Shown in pieces: positions 33,215 through 43,046 of a stretch of DNA of 64,000 nt (its first letter is position 1; each line of letters begins with the position of its first letter). Below the pieces are notes generated by a model. That model saw only the letters and a program-made list of their open reading frames with translations. It was not told where the DNA came from and ran no database searches. The DNA lies in the NCBI GenBank assembly GCA_030123625.1, contig CP126121.1, positions 267,001 through 331,000 of the forward strand. Reading direction: 5' to 3'. This stretch comes from Nitrospira sp. Its GTDB lineage: Bacteria > Nitrospirota > Nitrospiria > Nitrospirales > Nitrospiraceae. Both the position numbers and the translations under genes were made by a program.

Positions 33215-34609
33215 ATGACGTCGGTACTTGCCTGGTCCCCCGATACGTTGTGGCTGCTCCTTCAGAAGGCTTGGTGGTTTCTTGTGGTCCTTGGCGTGCT
33301 GGTCGCTTTCCATGAGCTCGGCCATTTTCTCGCGGCTCGTTGGGTCGGCGTGAGAGTCCTCAAATTCTCTATCGGCTTCGGCCCGAAGTTATTCGGACGC
33401 CAGGTCGGCGAAACCGAGTATCTCGTCTCTGCCGTGCCGCTCGGTGGGTACGTCAAGTTGTTCGGAGAAGATGAAACGGAAGCCACAACACCCGACGACC
33501 GCCGACGGTCGTTTTCTCACCAAGGCCTGTGGGGAAAGGTTCTTATTGTGGCGGCGGGCCCTGGATTCAATTTTATTCTGGCCTATCTCATCTTCGCCGG
33601 ATGGCTGTCCACCGGGGCGCCGCTGTTTGTCCCGACGTTCCGCGATTTGAGCGCCGATGTCGAAGCCCTGGTTCCCGATTCTCCCGCATCGATGGCAGGA
33701 ATAGAAGTCGGCGACCGCATCGTCAAGGTCAACGGCAAAGATATCTCGACCAAAACGGAGTTGTTGGATATCGTCTCCAAGAGCAAGGGCCAGCCGGTGT
33801 CCCTCGAAGTCCGACGAGCTGATCAATTGAAGACGCTGACAGCGACTCCTATTCCGGTTACCGGAGACGGGGCCGCCGATGGAGACGAACCGCTATACAC
33901 GATAGGTGTTGAGGAAACGCCTCCCCTCGTGACCTCGGTTATGCATGGATCGCCCGCCGCCTTGGCCGGATTCAAGCCGGGCGATCGAGTCGTCGCGATA
34001 GAAGGGCAAGCCATCTATACATGGGCACAGATGACCACCCAGGTGAGAGAGCACCCTCAGAAACCGTTACACGTGGAGATCCTCCGAGACGGAAAGCGGA
34101 CGGCACTGACCGTCACGCCGACCAGTGAAAAAATGACGGTGAACGGACAGACTCTCGAAGTGGGGAAAATCGGCATCTCGGGACCCGGACGCTCGTTGAT
34201 GCGTTCCGACAACGCGGCGGAGGCCGTGTATCAAGGACTAGAAGCGACATGGGGATGGACCGAATTGACCGCAATCGGCCTCTATAAAATGATTGTGGGC
34301 GATATTTCAAGCAAGAATATCGGTGGGCCGCTGACGATCGCCAACATTTCCGGTGAAGCGGCTTCCCAGGGCGCCTCCAGCGTCGTGTTCCTCATCGCCA
34401 TCCTCAGCATCAATCTCGGCGTCCTCAATTTATTGCCGATTCCGATTCTCGACGGTGGCCACTTGCTCTTTTTCCTCATTGAGGGCATTCTGCGAAAACC
34501 GCTCGGCGAACGACAGCGAGAGGTTGCGCAGCAAGTGGGGTTAGTCTTATTGGTCGGGGTGATGATCTTCGCTTTTTGGAATGACCTGGAACGCATCTTC
34601 TCCCGCTAA
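33215..34609 (+). CDS. rseP: Site-2 intramembrane zinc protease RseP
   Basis: A 464-aa RseP homologue. HELGH is at residues 33-37 in the first transmembrane helix and the second metal motif NLLPIPILDGGHLLFF is near residue 408. Two PDZ domains lie between: DSPASMAGIEVGDRIVKVNG and GSPAALAGFKPGDRVVAIEG. The protein cleaves anti-sigma factors and remnant signal peptides in the inner membrane. Its 3' end overlaps a possible upstream start of proS, but the preferred proS ATG lies eight bases after the stop. Confidence 0.95.
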   Translation: MTSVLAWSPDTLWLLLQKAWWFLVVLGVLVAFHELGHFLAARWVGVRVLKFSIGFGPKLFGRQVGETEYLVSAVPLGGYVKLFGEDETEATTPDDRRRSFSHQGLWGKVLIVAAGPGFNFILAYLIFAGWLSTGAPLFVPTFRDLSADVEALVPDSPASMAGIEVGDRIVKVNGKDISTKTELLDIVSKSKGQPVSLEVRRADQLKTLTATPIPVTGDGAADGDEPLYTIGVEETPPLVTSVMHGSPAALAGFKPGDRVVAIEGQAIYTWAQMTTQVREHPQKPLHVEILRDGKRTALTVTPTSEKMTVNGQTLEVGKIGISGPGRSLMRSDNAAEAVYQGLEATWGWTELTAIGLYKMIVGDISSKNIGGPLTIANISGEAASQGASSVVFLIAILSINLGVLNLLPIPILDGGHLLFFLIEGILRKPLGERQREVAQQVGLVLLVGVMIFAFWNDLERIFSR

Positions 34610-34616
34610 ACTTTTC

Positions 34617-36335
34617 ATGAAATCCTCTCAGTTACTCATCCCCACCCTACGGGACGATCCCGGCGAAGCGGAAACCGTCAGCCACCGATTGATGCTGCGC
34701 GCCGGGCTGATTCGGAAAGTCGCAGCCGGCATCTATACCTATCTTCCACTTGGTCTCCGTGTGATGCGGAAAATCGAGCAAATCATCCGGGAGGAAATGA
34801 ACCGCGCCGGCGCGCAAGAATTGTTGATGCCGATCGCCTCCCCTGCAGAATTATGGAAAGAAACAGCACGCTGGGATTACTACGGGAAGGAGCTGCTACG
34901 CTTCAAGGATCGCCATGAGCGTGAGTTTTGCCTGGGCCCGACGCATGAAGAAGTCATTACCGACCTCTTCAGGCGTGAAGTGCGTTCCTATCGCCAACTC
35001 CCGCTCAATTTCTACCAGATTCAAACCAAATTTCGGGATGAGATCCGCCCGCGATTCGGGCTCATGCGAGGTCGGGAATTCATCATGAAAGATGCCTATA
35101 GTTTCGACGTCGATGAGGCCGGCGCCAAGGTCAGCTATCAGAAAATGTACGATGCCTACACCCGCATCTTCACGCGATGCGGACTCGCCTTTCGGGCGGT
35201 AGAAGCCGACACGGGGCTCATCGGCGGGGACGTCTCGCATGAGTTCATGGTCCTGGCTGATACGGGCGAAGCCACGGTGGCATACAGCGACCACGGTTCT
35301 TACGCCGCCAATCTTGAACGGGCGGAAGTGCTTCCCTCGTCCGAGGTTGATACGGCCCCCGTTCGCCCCTTGACTCCGATCGCGACGCCGCAGCGCCGGA
35401 CAGTGGAGGACGTCACAACCTTTTTGCAGATTCCCCCTCGTCAGCTCGTGAAGACGTTGCTGTACCGCGCAGGAACTGAAACCGTTGCCGTACTGATCCG
35501 GGGAGACCATGAAGCGAACGAAGTGAAATTGGCGCGGCTACTCAAAGTCACCGATGTTGTGTTGGCCGACGCCGAGACAGTCCAACATGTCACGGGGGCT
35601 CCGCCCGGATTTGCAGGGCCAGTCGGCCTGCAGCACATACGAATCCTGGCGGATCACGCCATTCAGGGAATGAAAAACTTTACCATCGGTGCCAATAAAT
35701 CCGACACTCACTATCAGAACGCCAATTTCGACCGCGATTTCATGGTCGAACAGTTCGCCGATCTCCGCAATGCACAAGCCGGCGACCCTTCTCCCCGAGG
35801 AACAGGTGTGCTCACACTCGCCAAAGGGATCGAAGTCGGACAGGTGTTCTTACTCGGCACCAAGTACAGCCACAAAATGAACGCCACCGTTCTCGACGAT
35901 CAGGGCAAGGAGCGTCTCGCCATTATGGGTTGCTACGGCATTGGGGTCGGTCGGACGGCCGCTGCGGCGATCGAGCAACATCACGATGAGAAGGGTATCA
36001 TTTGGCCGTTTCCCATCGCCCCATTCCACGTACACCTTCTAATGGTCAGTCAATCAGAAAAGACGACCGAGGCCGCTGCACGTCTCTATACCGATTTGCT
36101 GGATGCCGGCTTTGAAGTATTGTGGGACGACCGTGCCGATCGCGCCGGTGTCAAATTCAACGATGCCGATCTTATCGGCGCTCCCTTCCAAATCGTCATC
36201 GGCGACAAAGGGCTTGCGGACGGCATCGTAGAGGTCAAGATTCGGCGCTCTGGAATCAAATCCCGCATTGCACCCGACGATCTTGTCGCTCATCTCGGAA
36301 AACTGTCCGCCGAAGCCGATCCATCCGCCGCGTGA
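34617..36335 (+). CDS. proS: Prolyl-tRNA synthetase (bacterial type)
   Basis: About 572 aa from ATG 34617 (MKSSQLLIPTLRDDP), the usual N-terminus of this family. Class II motifs are visible: TYLPLGLRVMRKIEQIIREE, LLMPIASPAELWKETARW, and FYQIQTKFRDEIRPRFGLMR. The YbaK-like editing insertion covers about 225-380. GIGVGRTAAAAIEQ is motif 3, followed by a C-terminal anticodon-binding domain. Last gene of the uppS-to-proS run. Confidence 0.95.
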   Translation: MKSSQLLIPTLRDDPGEAETVSHRLMLRAGLIRKVAAGIYTYLPLGLRVMRKIEQIIREEMNRAGAQELLMPIASPAELWKETARWDYYGKELLRFKDRHEREFCLGPTHEEVITDLFRREVRSYRQLPLNFYQIQTKFRDEIRPRFGLMRGREFIMKDAYSFDVDEAGAKVSYQKMYDAYTRIFTRCGLAFRAVEADTGLIGGDVSHEFMVLADTGEATVAYSDHGSYAANLERAEVLPSSEVDTAPVRPLTPIATPQRRTVEDVTTFLQIPPRQLVKTLLYRAGTETVAVLIRGDHEANEVKLARLLKVTDVVLADAETVQHVTGAPPGFAGPVGLQHIRILADHAIQGMKNFTIGANKSDTHYQNANFDRDFMVEQFADLRNAQAGDPSPRGTGVLTLAKGIEVGQVFLLGTKYSHKMNATVLDDQGKERLAIMGCYGIGVGRTAAAAIEQHHDEKGIIWPFPIAPFHVHLLMVSQSEKTTEAAARLYTDLLDAGFEVLWDDRADRAGVKFNDADLIGAPFQIVIGDKGLADGIVEVKIRRSGIKSRIAPDDLVAHLGKLSAEADPSAA

Positions 36336-36537
36336 TCCACACAGCAACTTCCGGCTGAGAACCGCCTCACATTTCTTGAAAATCGGCCGACAGAAAATCT
36401 CTTTTCCTTGCCTTCCCAGGTCGTTCCGTTAGACTAAAATTCGATTCGGATCTCGGTGACCTATTCATGGCCCGGCCCCTGCTGATCCGTGTACAACCTG
36501 ATTCATTCACGTTTCGATCTCAGGGAAATACGGTCGG

Positions 36538-38856
36538 ATGCACACCAAACCGATAACTCAGAATGTCCAAGAACTGCAGCACAAGGTCGAGCATGCGGAG
36601 CACGTCAAGCGCATTACCACACAGATTCATGCGGCCAGCAATCTCGACCAAATACTCCTCGACCTCCATAAAGACATCTTAAGTCTGTTCGACGCAGAAG
36701 ACCTGACGCTTTTTGCATTCGACCCCGAAAAAAAGCAAATTTTTTCCAAAGTTCCCCATATCGACGGCGTTGAAGAAGTCCGGATTCCTATTGCCGAGCA
36801 GAGCCTCGCCGGCTTCTGCGCCAAATACCTCCGCCCCGTCAATATCGTCGATGCCTACAACATCGCCGAACTTCATGCCATTCATCCGTCTTTGCTCCAC
36901 GACACGTCCTACGACAAACGCACCGGCTTCAAGACGAAGCAAGTCCTCACCTATCCGATCGTCGCCGACAATAAATACCTGATGGGAGTCCTTCAACTAC
37001 TCAATAAGAAAAGCGGGAGTCGGTTTACCAGAAAGGACGAAGAAGCCGTCGACGAGATCGCCAAAGCGTTGGGGATCGCTTTTTTCAACCTCCGAAAGAC
37101 ATCAAAAAAGAATCCGACGAAATTCGATCTTTTGGTCAGTACCAATCGGATCACTCAGAACGAACTTGACCACGTCATCGCCGACTCCCGAAAAGGGATG
37201 AGCGATCTGGAAAGCATGCTGATCGAAAAACACAAGATTCCCAAGCTCGATATCGGCAGATCGCTCGCCCAGTTCTATAAGTGTCCGTATATCGAATACA
37301 GCGAACGCACCGTCGTCGATGTGGAACTGCTGAAGAATCTCAATGTCGACTACCTGAAAAAGAACCATTGGATGCCGCTCAAGCGAGACCGCATGGCGAT
37401 CGAGATTCTGACCGACGATCCCGGAGACCTTGATCGCGTGCAGGACATCAAGCGGACGTTCCCCGGCCTCAACATTCGGTTCGCCGTCAGTCTTCGCCGC
37501 GATATCGCCCAATTTCTGAACTCGGCTACCGGACAGAGCGACAACGGAGGACGGAAGCTCGACGAAAATGTTTCCGACATCCTCGGCGAACTGGTCACCG
37601 AGGCACAGGCCGAGGCGATGGAGGATTCCGCCACCGCCGGAGGATTGGATGAAAACGACAGCGCGATCGTCCGTCTCGCCAATCAAATCATTGCCGATGC
37701 CTATCGCCAAAATGCGTCGGACATTCATATTGAGCCGTATGGAGAAAAACGCGAAACCCTGGTCCGTTTCCGGGTCGACGGTGACTGTTTCGAGTACATG
37801 AAGATCCCGCAAAGCTACCGGCGGGCTATCGTCTCGCGACTCAAGATCATGGCCAGCTTGGACATTGCCGAGCGCCGCAAACCTCAAGATGGGAAGATCA
37901 AATTCAAGCTCTCGGAGACGAAAGAGATCGAACTCCGCGTCGCGACTCTTCCCACAGCCGGATATAACGAAGACGTGGTCATGCGCATCTTGGCGGCGAG
38001 TGAACCGTTGCCTCTCGACAAAATGGGGTTCTCTGAGCGGAACCTCAGAGTGCTCAAGGAGATTTCAGAAAAACCTTACGGCATCATTCTTTGTGTCGGG
38101 CCGACGGGTTCCGGCAAGACGACCACCCTGCATTCCGTCCTCGGCAACATCAACACCCCGGATATCAAAATATGGACGGCCGAAGATCCGGTCGAAATTA
38201 CGCAGTACGGCTTGCGTCAAGTTCAGGTCCAGCCCAAAATCGGCCTGACATTCGCCAATGCGATGCGCGCATTTCTCCGAGCCGACCCCGATGTCATCAT
38301 GGTGGGAGAAATGCGGGATAAAGAAACGGCCGACACCGGCATTGAAGCATCGCTGACCGGCCATCTTGTGTTGAGCACGTTGCACACCAATAGCGCAGTC
38401 GAAACGGTCACCCGTCTGCTCGACATGGGGTGCGATCCGTTCAGTTTTGCGGATGCTATGCTGGGTGTGCTGGCGCAACGGTTGGCTCGCAGGATCTGCA
38501 AGGACTGTAAGGAACAGTACCTCGGAAGCAAAGAGGAGTATGAAGAACTTCGACTGGGGTATGGGCCGGAGTATTGGGATAAGCTCAGCATCAAACAGGA
38601 CAATACATTCAGGTTGTCTCGTGGAAAGGGATGCGAAACGTGCAACCGATCCGGCTTCAAAGGTCGAGTCGCCTTGCACGAACTCCTCTTGGGTACGGAC
38701 TCCATGAAGCGAATGGTTCAACAAAAGGCACGCACCGAAGAGATGCTGAAAACCGCCCTGGCAGAAGGAATGACGACGCTCGTCCAAGACGGTATTCAAA
38801 AAGTCTTGCAAGGCCACACGACTTACAAAGAAGTCAAAGCCGTCGCCATTAAATAG
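36538..38856 (+). CDS. GAF-MshEN-GspE/PilB-type secretion or pilus ATPase
   Basis: A 772-aa protein. Residues about 25-190 form a GAF domain (LLDLHKDILSLFDAEDLTLF, GVLQLLNKKSG). About 200-345 is an MshEN-type domain, which in other ATPases binds cyclic di-GMP. The GspE/PilB ATPase follows: SDIHIEPYGEKRETLVRFRV, Walker A GPTGSGKTTTLHS (about 521-533), TAEDPVEI, Walker B DPDVIMVGEMRD (about 582-593), LSTLHTNSAVETVTRL, and a zinc site CKDC...CETC (about 653 and 698). The added GAF sensor is unusual for PilB. The next genes encode PilZ proteins, so cyclic-di-GMP control of a type IV pilus or secretion system is plausible. No other pilus genes are nearby. Confidence 0.9.
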   Translation: MHTKPITQNVQELQHKVEHAEHVKRITTQIHAASNLDQILLDLHKDILSLFDAEDLTLFAFDPEKKQIFSKVPHIDGVEEVRIPIAEQSLAGFCAKYLRPVNIVDAYNIAELHAIHPSLLHDTSYDKRTGFKTKQVLTYPIVADNKYLMGVLQLLNKKSGSRFTRKDEEAVDEIAKALGIAFFNLRKTSKKNPTKFDLLVSTNRITQNELDHVIADSRKGMSDLESMLIEKHKIPKLDIGRSLAQFYKCPYIEYSERTVVDVELLKNLNVDYLKKNHWMPLKRDRMAIEILTDDPGDLDRVQDIKRTFPGLNIRFAVSLRRDIAQFLNSATGQSDNGGRKLDENVSDILGELVTEAQAEAMEDSATAGGLDENDSAIVRLANQIIADAYRQNASDIHIEPYGEKRETLVRFRVDGDCFEYMKIPQSYRRAIVSRLKIMASLDIAERRKPQDGKIKFKLSETKEIELRVATLPTAGYNEDVVMRILAASEPLPLDKMGFSERNLRVLKEISEKPYGIILCVGPTGSGKTTTLHSVLGNINTPDIKIWTAEDPVEITQYGLRQVQVQPKIGLTFANAMRAFLRADPDVIMVGEMRDKETADTGIEASLTGHLVLSTLHTNSAVETVTRLLDMGCDPFSFADAMLGVLAQRLARRICKDCKEQYLGSKEEYEELRLGYGPEYWDKLSIKQDNTFRLSRGKGCETCNRSGFKGRVALHELLLGTDSMKRMVQQKARTEEMLKTALAEGMTTLVQDGIQKVLQGHTTYKEVKAVAIK

Positions 38857-39067
38857 TTGGGCGACTGACCTCGGCACCAAAACCCAAACAAAACCTCAGA
38901 GAGCCAGTCGATTCAGATCAGAGCCACCCGAGTCCGTCCTTAAAAATTTGCGGACGACCAAAGACTTCAACACTCTCATGACTGTGCTGACAGGCCGATC
39001 CGACCAACCTGGATCGCAAAGGAAGAGTGAAGTCCGGAGCAAAAGAAGACTCTGCAGGGCCGGAAGG

Positions 39068-39466
39068 TCAGACGGCCAGAGACTGGCTGGATCCGGACTG
39101 GTGGTTCATGAAAGTCTGGAGATGCTGATTATCGTTGAGAGACAATCCCTCAAATTCTACCCCATAGGTTTGTTCTTTGCCCCACCGAACCGTAGCAGTT
39201 TCGATGAACATTGATGTCGCCTGATTGGGCAATCGCAAGCTCATGGCGATTCGGTCTCCTGGTGTGATCACCGCTTCCGTCATGACGCGCACACCTTTTG
39301 CCGACACGTCATAGACGATCCCCAGACCTCGTTCAACCGACCCTTTCCTCAGCAAACCGACTCTGGTCAACGAACAGGGAAATGGAGCCGATACACGCAC
39401 CCGAGGGTGCTTGCGTAATTGGGGGATATGCTGTCCACTGCCGACCTTGACGCCTAGATCATCCAT
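39068..39466 (-). CDS. PilZ-domain protein
   Basis: A 132-aa PilZ protein: RKHPRVRVSAPFPCSL carries the RxxxR motif and DVSAKGVRVMTE the D-x-S-x-x-G-x-R region; a middle segment has GDRIAMSLRLP. PilZ domains bind cyclic di-GMP. The ATG is seven bases after the stop of a second PilZ gene, so both form one transcript. A direct partner cannot be identified, but the GAF-PilB gene ends just upstream on the other strand. Confidence 0.85.
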   Translation of the reverse strand: MDDLGVKVGSGQHIPQLRKHPRVRVSAPFPCSLTRVGLLRKGSVERGLGIVYDVSAKGVRVMTEAVITPGDRIAMSLRLPNQATSMFIETATVRWGKEQTYGVEFEGLSLNDNQHLQTFMNHQSGSSQSLAV

Positions 39467-39473
39467 AATATTT

Positions 39474-39854
39474 TTACTCTTTCGCTATATCCGAACCATT
39501 CATGTACTCAGCCAACTGCCTCAACGATGATTGCGAGAGCGTGCTGAACGCAAGTCCATAGAATTGATGGTTCGTCCAGCAGACGGTGGCCACCGCCACC
39601 TCCACTGGAGCAGTGCCTTTGGTCAGTCGGAGTGTAAGGGAAACCTTGTCGCCCGGCTTGATGGCCGCGTCGGTGCTCACGCATACGCCGTACAGCGACA
39701 GGTCGTAGACCACCCCAACATCAACGACCCGTTTCTGAAACCACCATCTGGTCTCTATCGAGGAAAGGGAACAGCTGAATGGTATGGGGATGCGCGCTCT
39801 GTGGTATCGTCGGGCTTTGTTTCGTGCCGCTTCCGGCTGCTGAATCGCCTGCAT
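39474..39854 (-). CDS. PilZ-domain protein, tandem paralogue
   Basis: A 126-aa PilZ-like protein: RYHRARIPIPFSCSL has RxxxR, and VYDLSLYGVCVSTD corresponds to the D-x-S-x-x-G block with Cys replacing the usual Arg/Gly-Ala position. GDKVSLTLRL and VCWTNHQFYGLAF complete the barrel. Cyclic-di-GMP binding may be weaker than in the downstream paralogue. First gene of the pair. Confidence 0.8.
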   Translation of the reverse strand: MQAIQQPEAARNKARRYHRARIPIPFSCSLSSIETRWWFQKRVVDVGVVYDLSLYGVCVSTDAAIKPGDKVSLTLRLTKGTAPVEVAVATVCWTNHQFYGLAFSTLSQSSLRQLAEYMNGSDIAKE

Positions 39855-39916
39855 AGAGATCCGCCTCGTGAGACACTGTATCTCACGAGGCGGATTCTGC
39901 GAACTATTTTTGCACT

Positions 39917-41203
39917 TTATGTACGGATCGCCGCTACGACACTAGACGATGATGGTTCGACATGGGGCTTTCTCGCGTTGCGGAAGGAGTGGGTGTGGGA
40001 ACGTTTCAGCTGACTCCTCGAAGGATGCCCATCCCGGCGAACACCTCCGCCCGTGGTAGGAATCGTGGGAGAAGGAACCTTGCTTCCTTGAGCTAGTGGG
40101 ACTGCCTGGCCCAATAGACGCTCGATATCTCGCAGTTGATGCTGGTCTTCTCCCGTCACAAAACTTGTGGCGCGACCGGTCGTCTTCATCCGAGCCGTGC
40201 GACCGATACGATGCACGTAATCTTCCGGGCAATTGGGAAGATCGAAATTGATCACATGGCCGATATTCGCGACATCGATTCCTCGAGCTGCGATATCCGT
40301 CGCCACCAGCACACGGAATGTTCCGCGTCTGAAACCTTCCAGTGCGGCGCGTCTCTGCGACAGACTCCGGTCTCCATGCAGCACAGCCACTCGATGGCCC
40401 GCACGACCCAGCAAGCGCCCCAACCGATCGGCACGATGCTTCGTCCTGGTGAAGACCAGCGCGGTAGCGTGGTCAGCCCCCAAAAGTGACAACAAAAGAT
40501 CAGGTTTGTCCCCGTGAGATGTGTAATGCACCGCCTGCGTGACGCCCTCGGCCGTCGTAGCAGACGGCGCAACCATCACCCGCACCGGGTTGTTCACGTT
40601 GGCTTGGATCAGCCGTGCCAAGTCCGCCGGCAAGGTAGCCGAAAACAGCAGCGTCTGTCGCTGTTCCGGCAAGGCATCCAGTATCTGATTGATTTGCGGA
40701 GCAAAGCCCATGTCCAACATTCGATCCGCTTCATCCAACACCAACATCTTAATGGACGACAATATGATCGTGCCGTTCCACATGTGATCGAGGAGACGGC
40801 CCGGCGTCGCGACCAAGACGTCCGGTCGTTGTCGCAAACCTCGCACTTGGGCTTGCATGTCCGCGCCTCCCACGATAACGGTCGCGGAAATGCGTCGGCT
40901 CCGTCCGAGTTTCTCGATCGTAGCCAAGGTCTGCGATGCGAGCTCGCGCGTCGGCGCCAAGATCAATGCTTGGGGCAGCCCTTTTGGAAACATAGCAAGC
41001 CGCTCGATGATTGGAATGACGAAGGCGGCGGTCTTTCCTGTCCCGGTCTGAGCGCATCCGATGATATCCCGGCCCGCAAGCGCAGGCGGAATGGCTCGTT
41101 CTTGGATGGGAGTTGGTGAAACGAATCCGGCACCCGCTAAGTCGCGTAACAGTGCTTCGGACAAACCGAGAGCGTGAAAACTTCCGTGAACAGACGTATC
41201 CAC
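39917..41203 (-). CDS. rhlE: DEAD-box RNA helicase, RhlE type
   Basis: A 428-aa helicase with the full motif set: Q motif PTPIQERAIPPAL, motif I AQTGTGKTAAF, Ia PTRELASQ, II VLDEADRMLDMGF, III LLFSATLP, IV ALVFTRTKHRAD, V VATDIAARGIDV and VI YVHRIGRTARM. The C-terminal tail (about 370-428) is basic and disordered, typical of RhlE, and helps RNA binding. GTG 41203 follows AAGGA. The likely role is ribosome assembly or RNA turnover. Confidence 0.93.
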   Translation of the reverse strand: MDTSVHGSFHALGLSEALLRDLAGAGFVSPTPIQERAIPPALAGRDIIGCAQTGTGKTAAFVIPIIERLAMFPKGLPQALILAPTRELASQTLATIEKLGRSRRISATVIVGGADMQAQVRGLRQRPDVLVATPGRLLDHMWNGTIILSSIKMLVLDEADRMLDMGFAPQINQILDALPEQRQTLLFSATLPADLARLIQANVNNPVRVMVAPSATTAEGVTQAVHYTSHGDKPDLLLSLLGADHATALVFTRTKHRADRLGRLLGRAGHRVAVLHGDRSLSQRRAALEGFRRGTFRVLVATDIAARGIDVANIGHVINFDLPNCPEDYVHRIGRTARMKTTGRATSFVTGEDQHQLRDIERLLGQAVPLAQGSKVPSPTIPTTGGGVRRDGHPSRSQLKRSHTHSFRNARKPHVEPSSSSVVAAIRT

Positions 41204-41320
41204 TACAATTATCCTTTCAGTGTGATCGCATGATGGCGGGATCAGAGAACCGATGGGAGAAACAACCGGGCTGGGTGCTGCTCCGAACTGGACCTGGTCG
41301 CGATGCGATCGCGAAGTCCG

Positions 41321-41524
41321 TTATAGTTTCAACACTTCCTCGCCGGACCACCGCGAGTGAAATGTAGTGTCACCATACAGCACGGCTCTTCCCACGTCAA
41401 CCTGTTCTTCAATCGATACGAAGCAAACTGCGGCAGACCAAAGACCTGAACGTCTATCCCAACACAATATGAGCCAATAGTGATTTGACTCCTTAACAAA
41501 ACACGTGTTAGTGCGGCTGAGCAT
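41321..41524 (-). other. Weak small ORF in the 41204-41738 gene-free stretch
   Basis: The 535-bp stretch after the helicase has no confident gene. A 67-codon minus-strand frame includes YWLILCWDRRSGLWSAAVCF and GDTTFHSRWSGEEVLKL, which has protein-like composition. No good ribosome binding site was found in front of its ATG. Listed only as a candidate. Confidence 0.2.
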
Positions 41525-41738
41525 TTATGCTATTGTCCTCTCCGCGCACTCCTCGTACTCAATCTCAGTTTCTGCGCGAAAGTCTGTAGTATTTCGTTCT
41601 GAGGCTCATCTGATTGAATGGCACCCGCTGTCTTTCTCGCGGATGAAAGTGTCCTTTATTGGCATCGAAACGAGGCTGCTGGTCTTCCCAGTCAGGTATG
41701 CCCTGGCGAGAGCCTCATGCCCACACAGCAGGAGTTCT

Positions 41739-41987
41739 GTGAACCCTTCTTCAGTTTGGAAAAGTCGCAAAGCAGGAAAGAAGAAATCCGCCTATAAACC
41801 AAAGATCCGCTGGGAACTGCTTGGACTAACTGATCCCGATTCGGTGGATAACACTTCCTTAATCGAGGTCATTAGGCGGGAAGTTACTTCGTTGGCGAGA
41901 CATGGTTTTGGACAGGACACCCGCTTGCGCTCCACGGCCCAGGAGGGCAGGTTATTAGGTAAGAACCGCCAAGCGCGTCGGAGGTAG
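41739..41987 (+). CDS. Possible small basic protein
   Basis: An 82-codon frame starting at GTG 41739 with AGGAG five bases upstream. It is Lys/Arg-rich (WKSRKAGKKKSAYKPKIRWE) with a central helix (TSLIEVIRREVTSLARHGFG) and a basic tail. No family is recognised. Start-site signal and composition are reasonable, but no homologue is known to me, so it may be a chance frame. Confidence 0.3.
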   Translation: MNPSSVWKSRKAGKKKSAYKPKIRWELLGLTDPDSVDNTSLIEVIRREVTSLARHGFGQDTRLRSTAQEGRLLGKNRQARRR

Positions 41988-42236
41988 TAGCAGGCATCGA
42001 AAAACCATAGAGACAAGTGGACGTGAAAATCGCTTGAACAGCGAACAGCTATAACATCTATGTCATCCTCCTTTCAGAACTTCGTCCAATGGTTCGTCCA
42101 CAATCCTCTAGCTGCGGCAACCCTGCTGTACATTACGCGAGTGGTTAGCGTCCTCCTCTATACCTATTTCGAACTGCGAGATCAGCATAAATCTTGATCG
42201 ATACTGACGATCGCTTTGTACAACAAGAAAACAATC

Positions 42237-42462
42237 ATGAGTAAACGCGTCTTGTATGTCAGCGGCCTCTCGGACACCACTTGCAGTCATCAGCTCCGCG
42301 ACCTATTGGGAGCCTATGGCACCGTATCTCGCACCTATGTCGTCAAAAACAAATATAGTGGAAAATCGGCCCGGCTATGGATTTGTGGAAATGGGCTCGA
42401 GCGAGCAAGCCGTGAGCGCGGTCATTGCCCTCCACCTCTACCCAAACGCGGGAGAGACCTGA
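42237..42462 (+). pseudogene. RRM (RNA-binding) protein gene, frameshifted
   Basis: ATG 42237 starts MSKRVLYVSGLSDTTCSHQL (RNP2: VLYVSGL) and runs through YVVKNKYSGKS. The RNP1 half, GYGFVEMGSSEQAVSAVIAL, continues in the +1 frame to a TGA at 42462. One extra base near GGAAAATCGGCCCGG explains the break. Intact bacterial RRM proteins of this type have 80-100 aa and bind RNA. This copy is either inactivated or carries a sequencing error near an A-run. Confidence 0.75.
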
Positions 42463-42471
42463 ACCCACACA

Positions 42472-42870
42472 CTATTTCTTTTTACTGCAAATCTCGACTA
42501 TCGCTTCAACTTCACCATCTCTTGGACTGACCATCAACAGCATCCCCTTGTGCTCGGGGGCTCTCTTAAACAACGTGGCATAATTATCGTATTGGCGTTC
42601 CTCGATCGTGGTCTCGCCGCTTTTGCGATCGTATGAGCTTTCGAGGAAAATTGCGTCCACGGCCTGCGTGCCATTCGCCCGCGCTTTGCTCGTGACGCGC
42701 CAGAAGCGACTCTTCGAATCGAGCCTCCTGCTCGATGTATCCAGGGTAGCATTGAAACACAACCTCACACCCTTCGGCACCTCCACATATTCACCTCTAT
42801 CCGCAAATTGAGTGAAGCCTGACAAGGAAAACCCCATAGCGATGGTTAGAACTAATAGATACCCAGACAT
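42472..42870 (-). CDS. Secreted hypothetical protein, 132 aa
   Basis: ATG 42870 has AAGGAGG upstream and gives a signal peptide (SGYLLVLTIAMGFSLSGF). The mature part includes GVRLCFNATLDTSSRRL, AVDAIFLESSYDRKSGETTI and a terminal EAIVEICSKKK; two cysteines could pair. No family is recognised. A periplasmic location is expected. Confidence 0.65.
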   Translation of the reverse strand: MSGYLLVLTIAMGFSLSGFTQFADRGEYVEVPKGVRLCFNATLDTSSRRLDSKSRFWRVTSKARANGTQAVDAIFLESSYDRKSGETTIEERQYDNYATLFKRAPEHKGMLLMVSPRDGEVEAIVEICSKKK

Positions 42871-43046
42871 GTGATCCTCCTTCGTCGAGATAGTGGAAAG
42901 CCATTTGTGCATAGCCGAGCAGATTGAATGGAACTAAATACCCACGTGCCTCAGATATTGGTCTTTCGAGGCTCGCTTCATCGTTCACCCTCATCCGCAG
43001 CCTTTTCCTGAAGTCTGTTCACTCGTGCACAGGAGGACAGACGCCC

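Noticed and set aside
38975-39085. GEMM-like riboswitch suggested by ACAGGCC, GATCGCAAAGG and the GGCCG/CGGCC stem near PilZ genes
   Set aside because: The core consensus is incomplete and no plus-strand gene follows; a covariance-model scan would decide.
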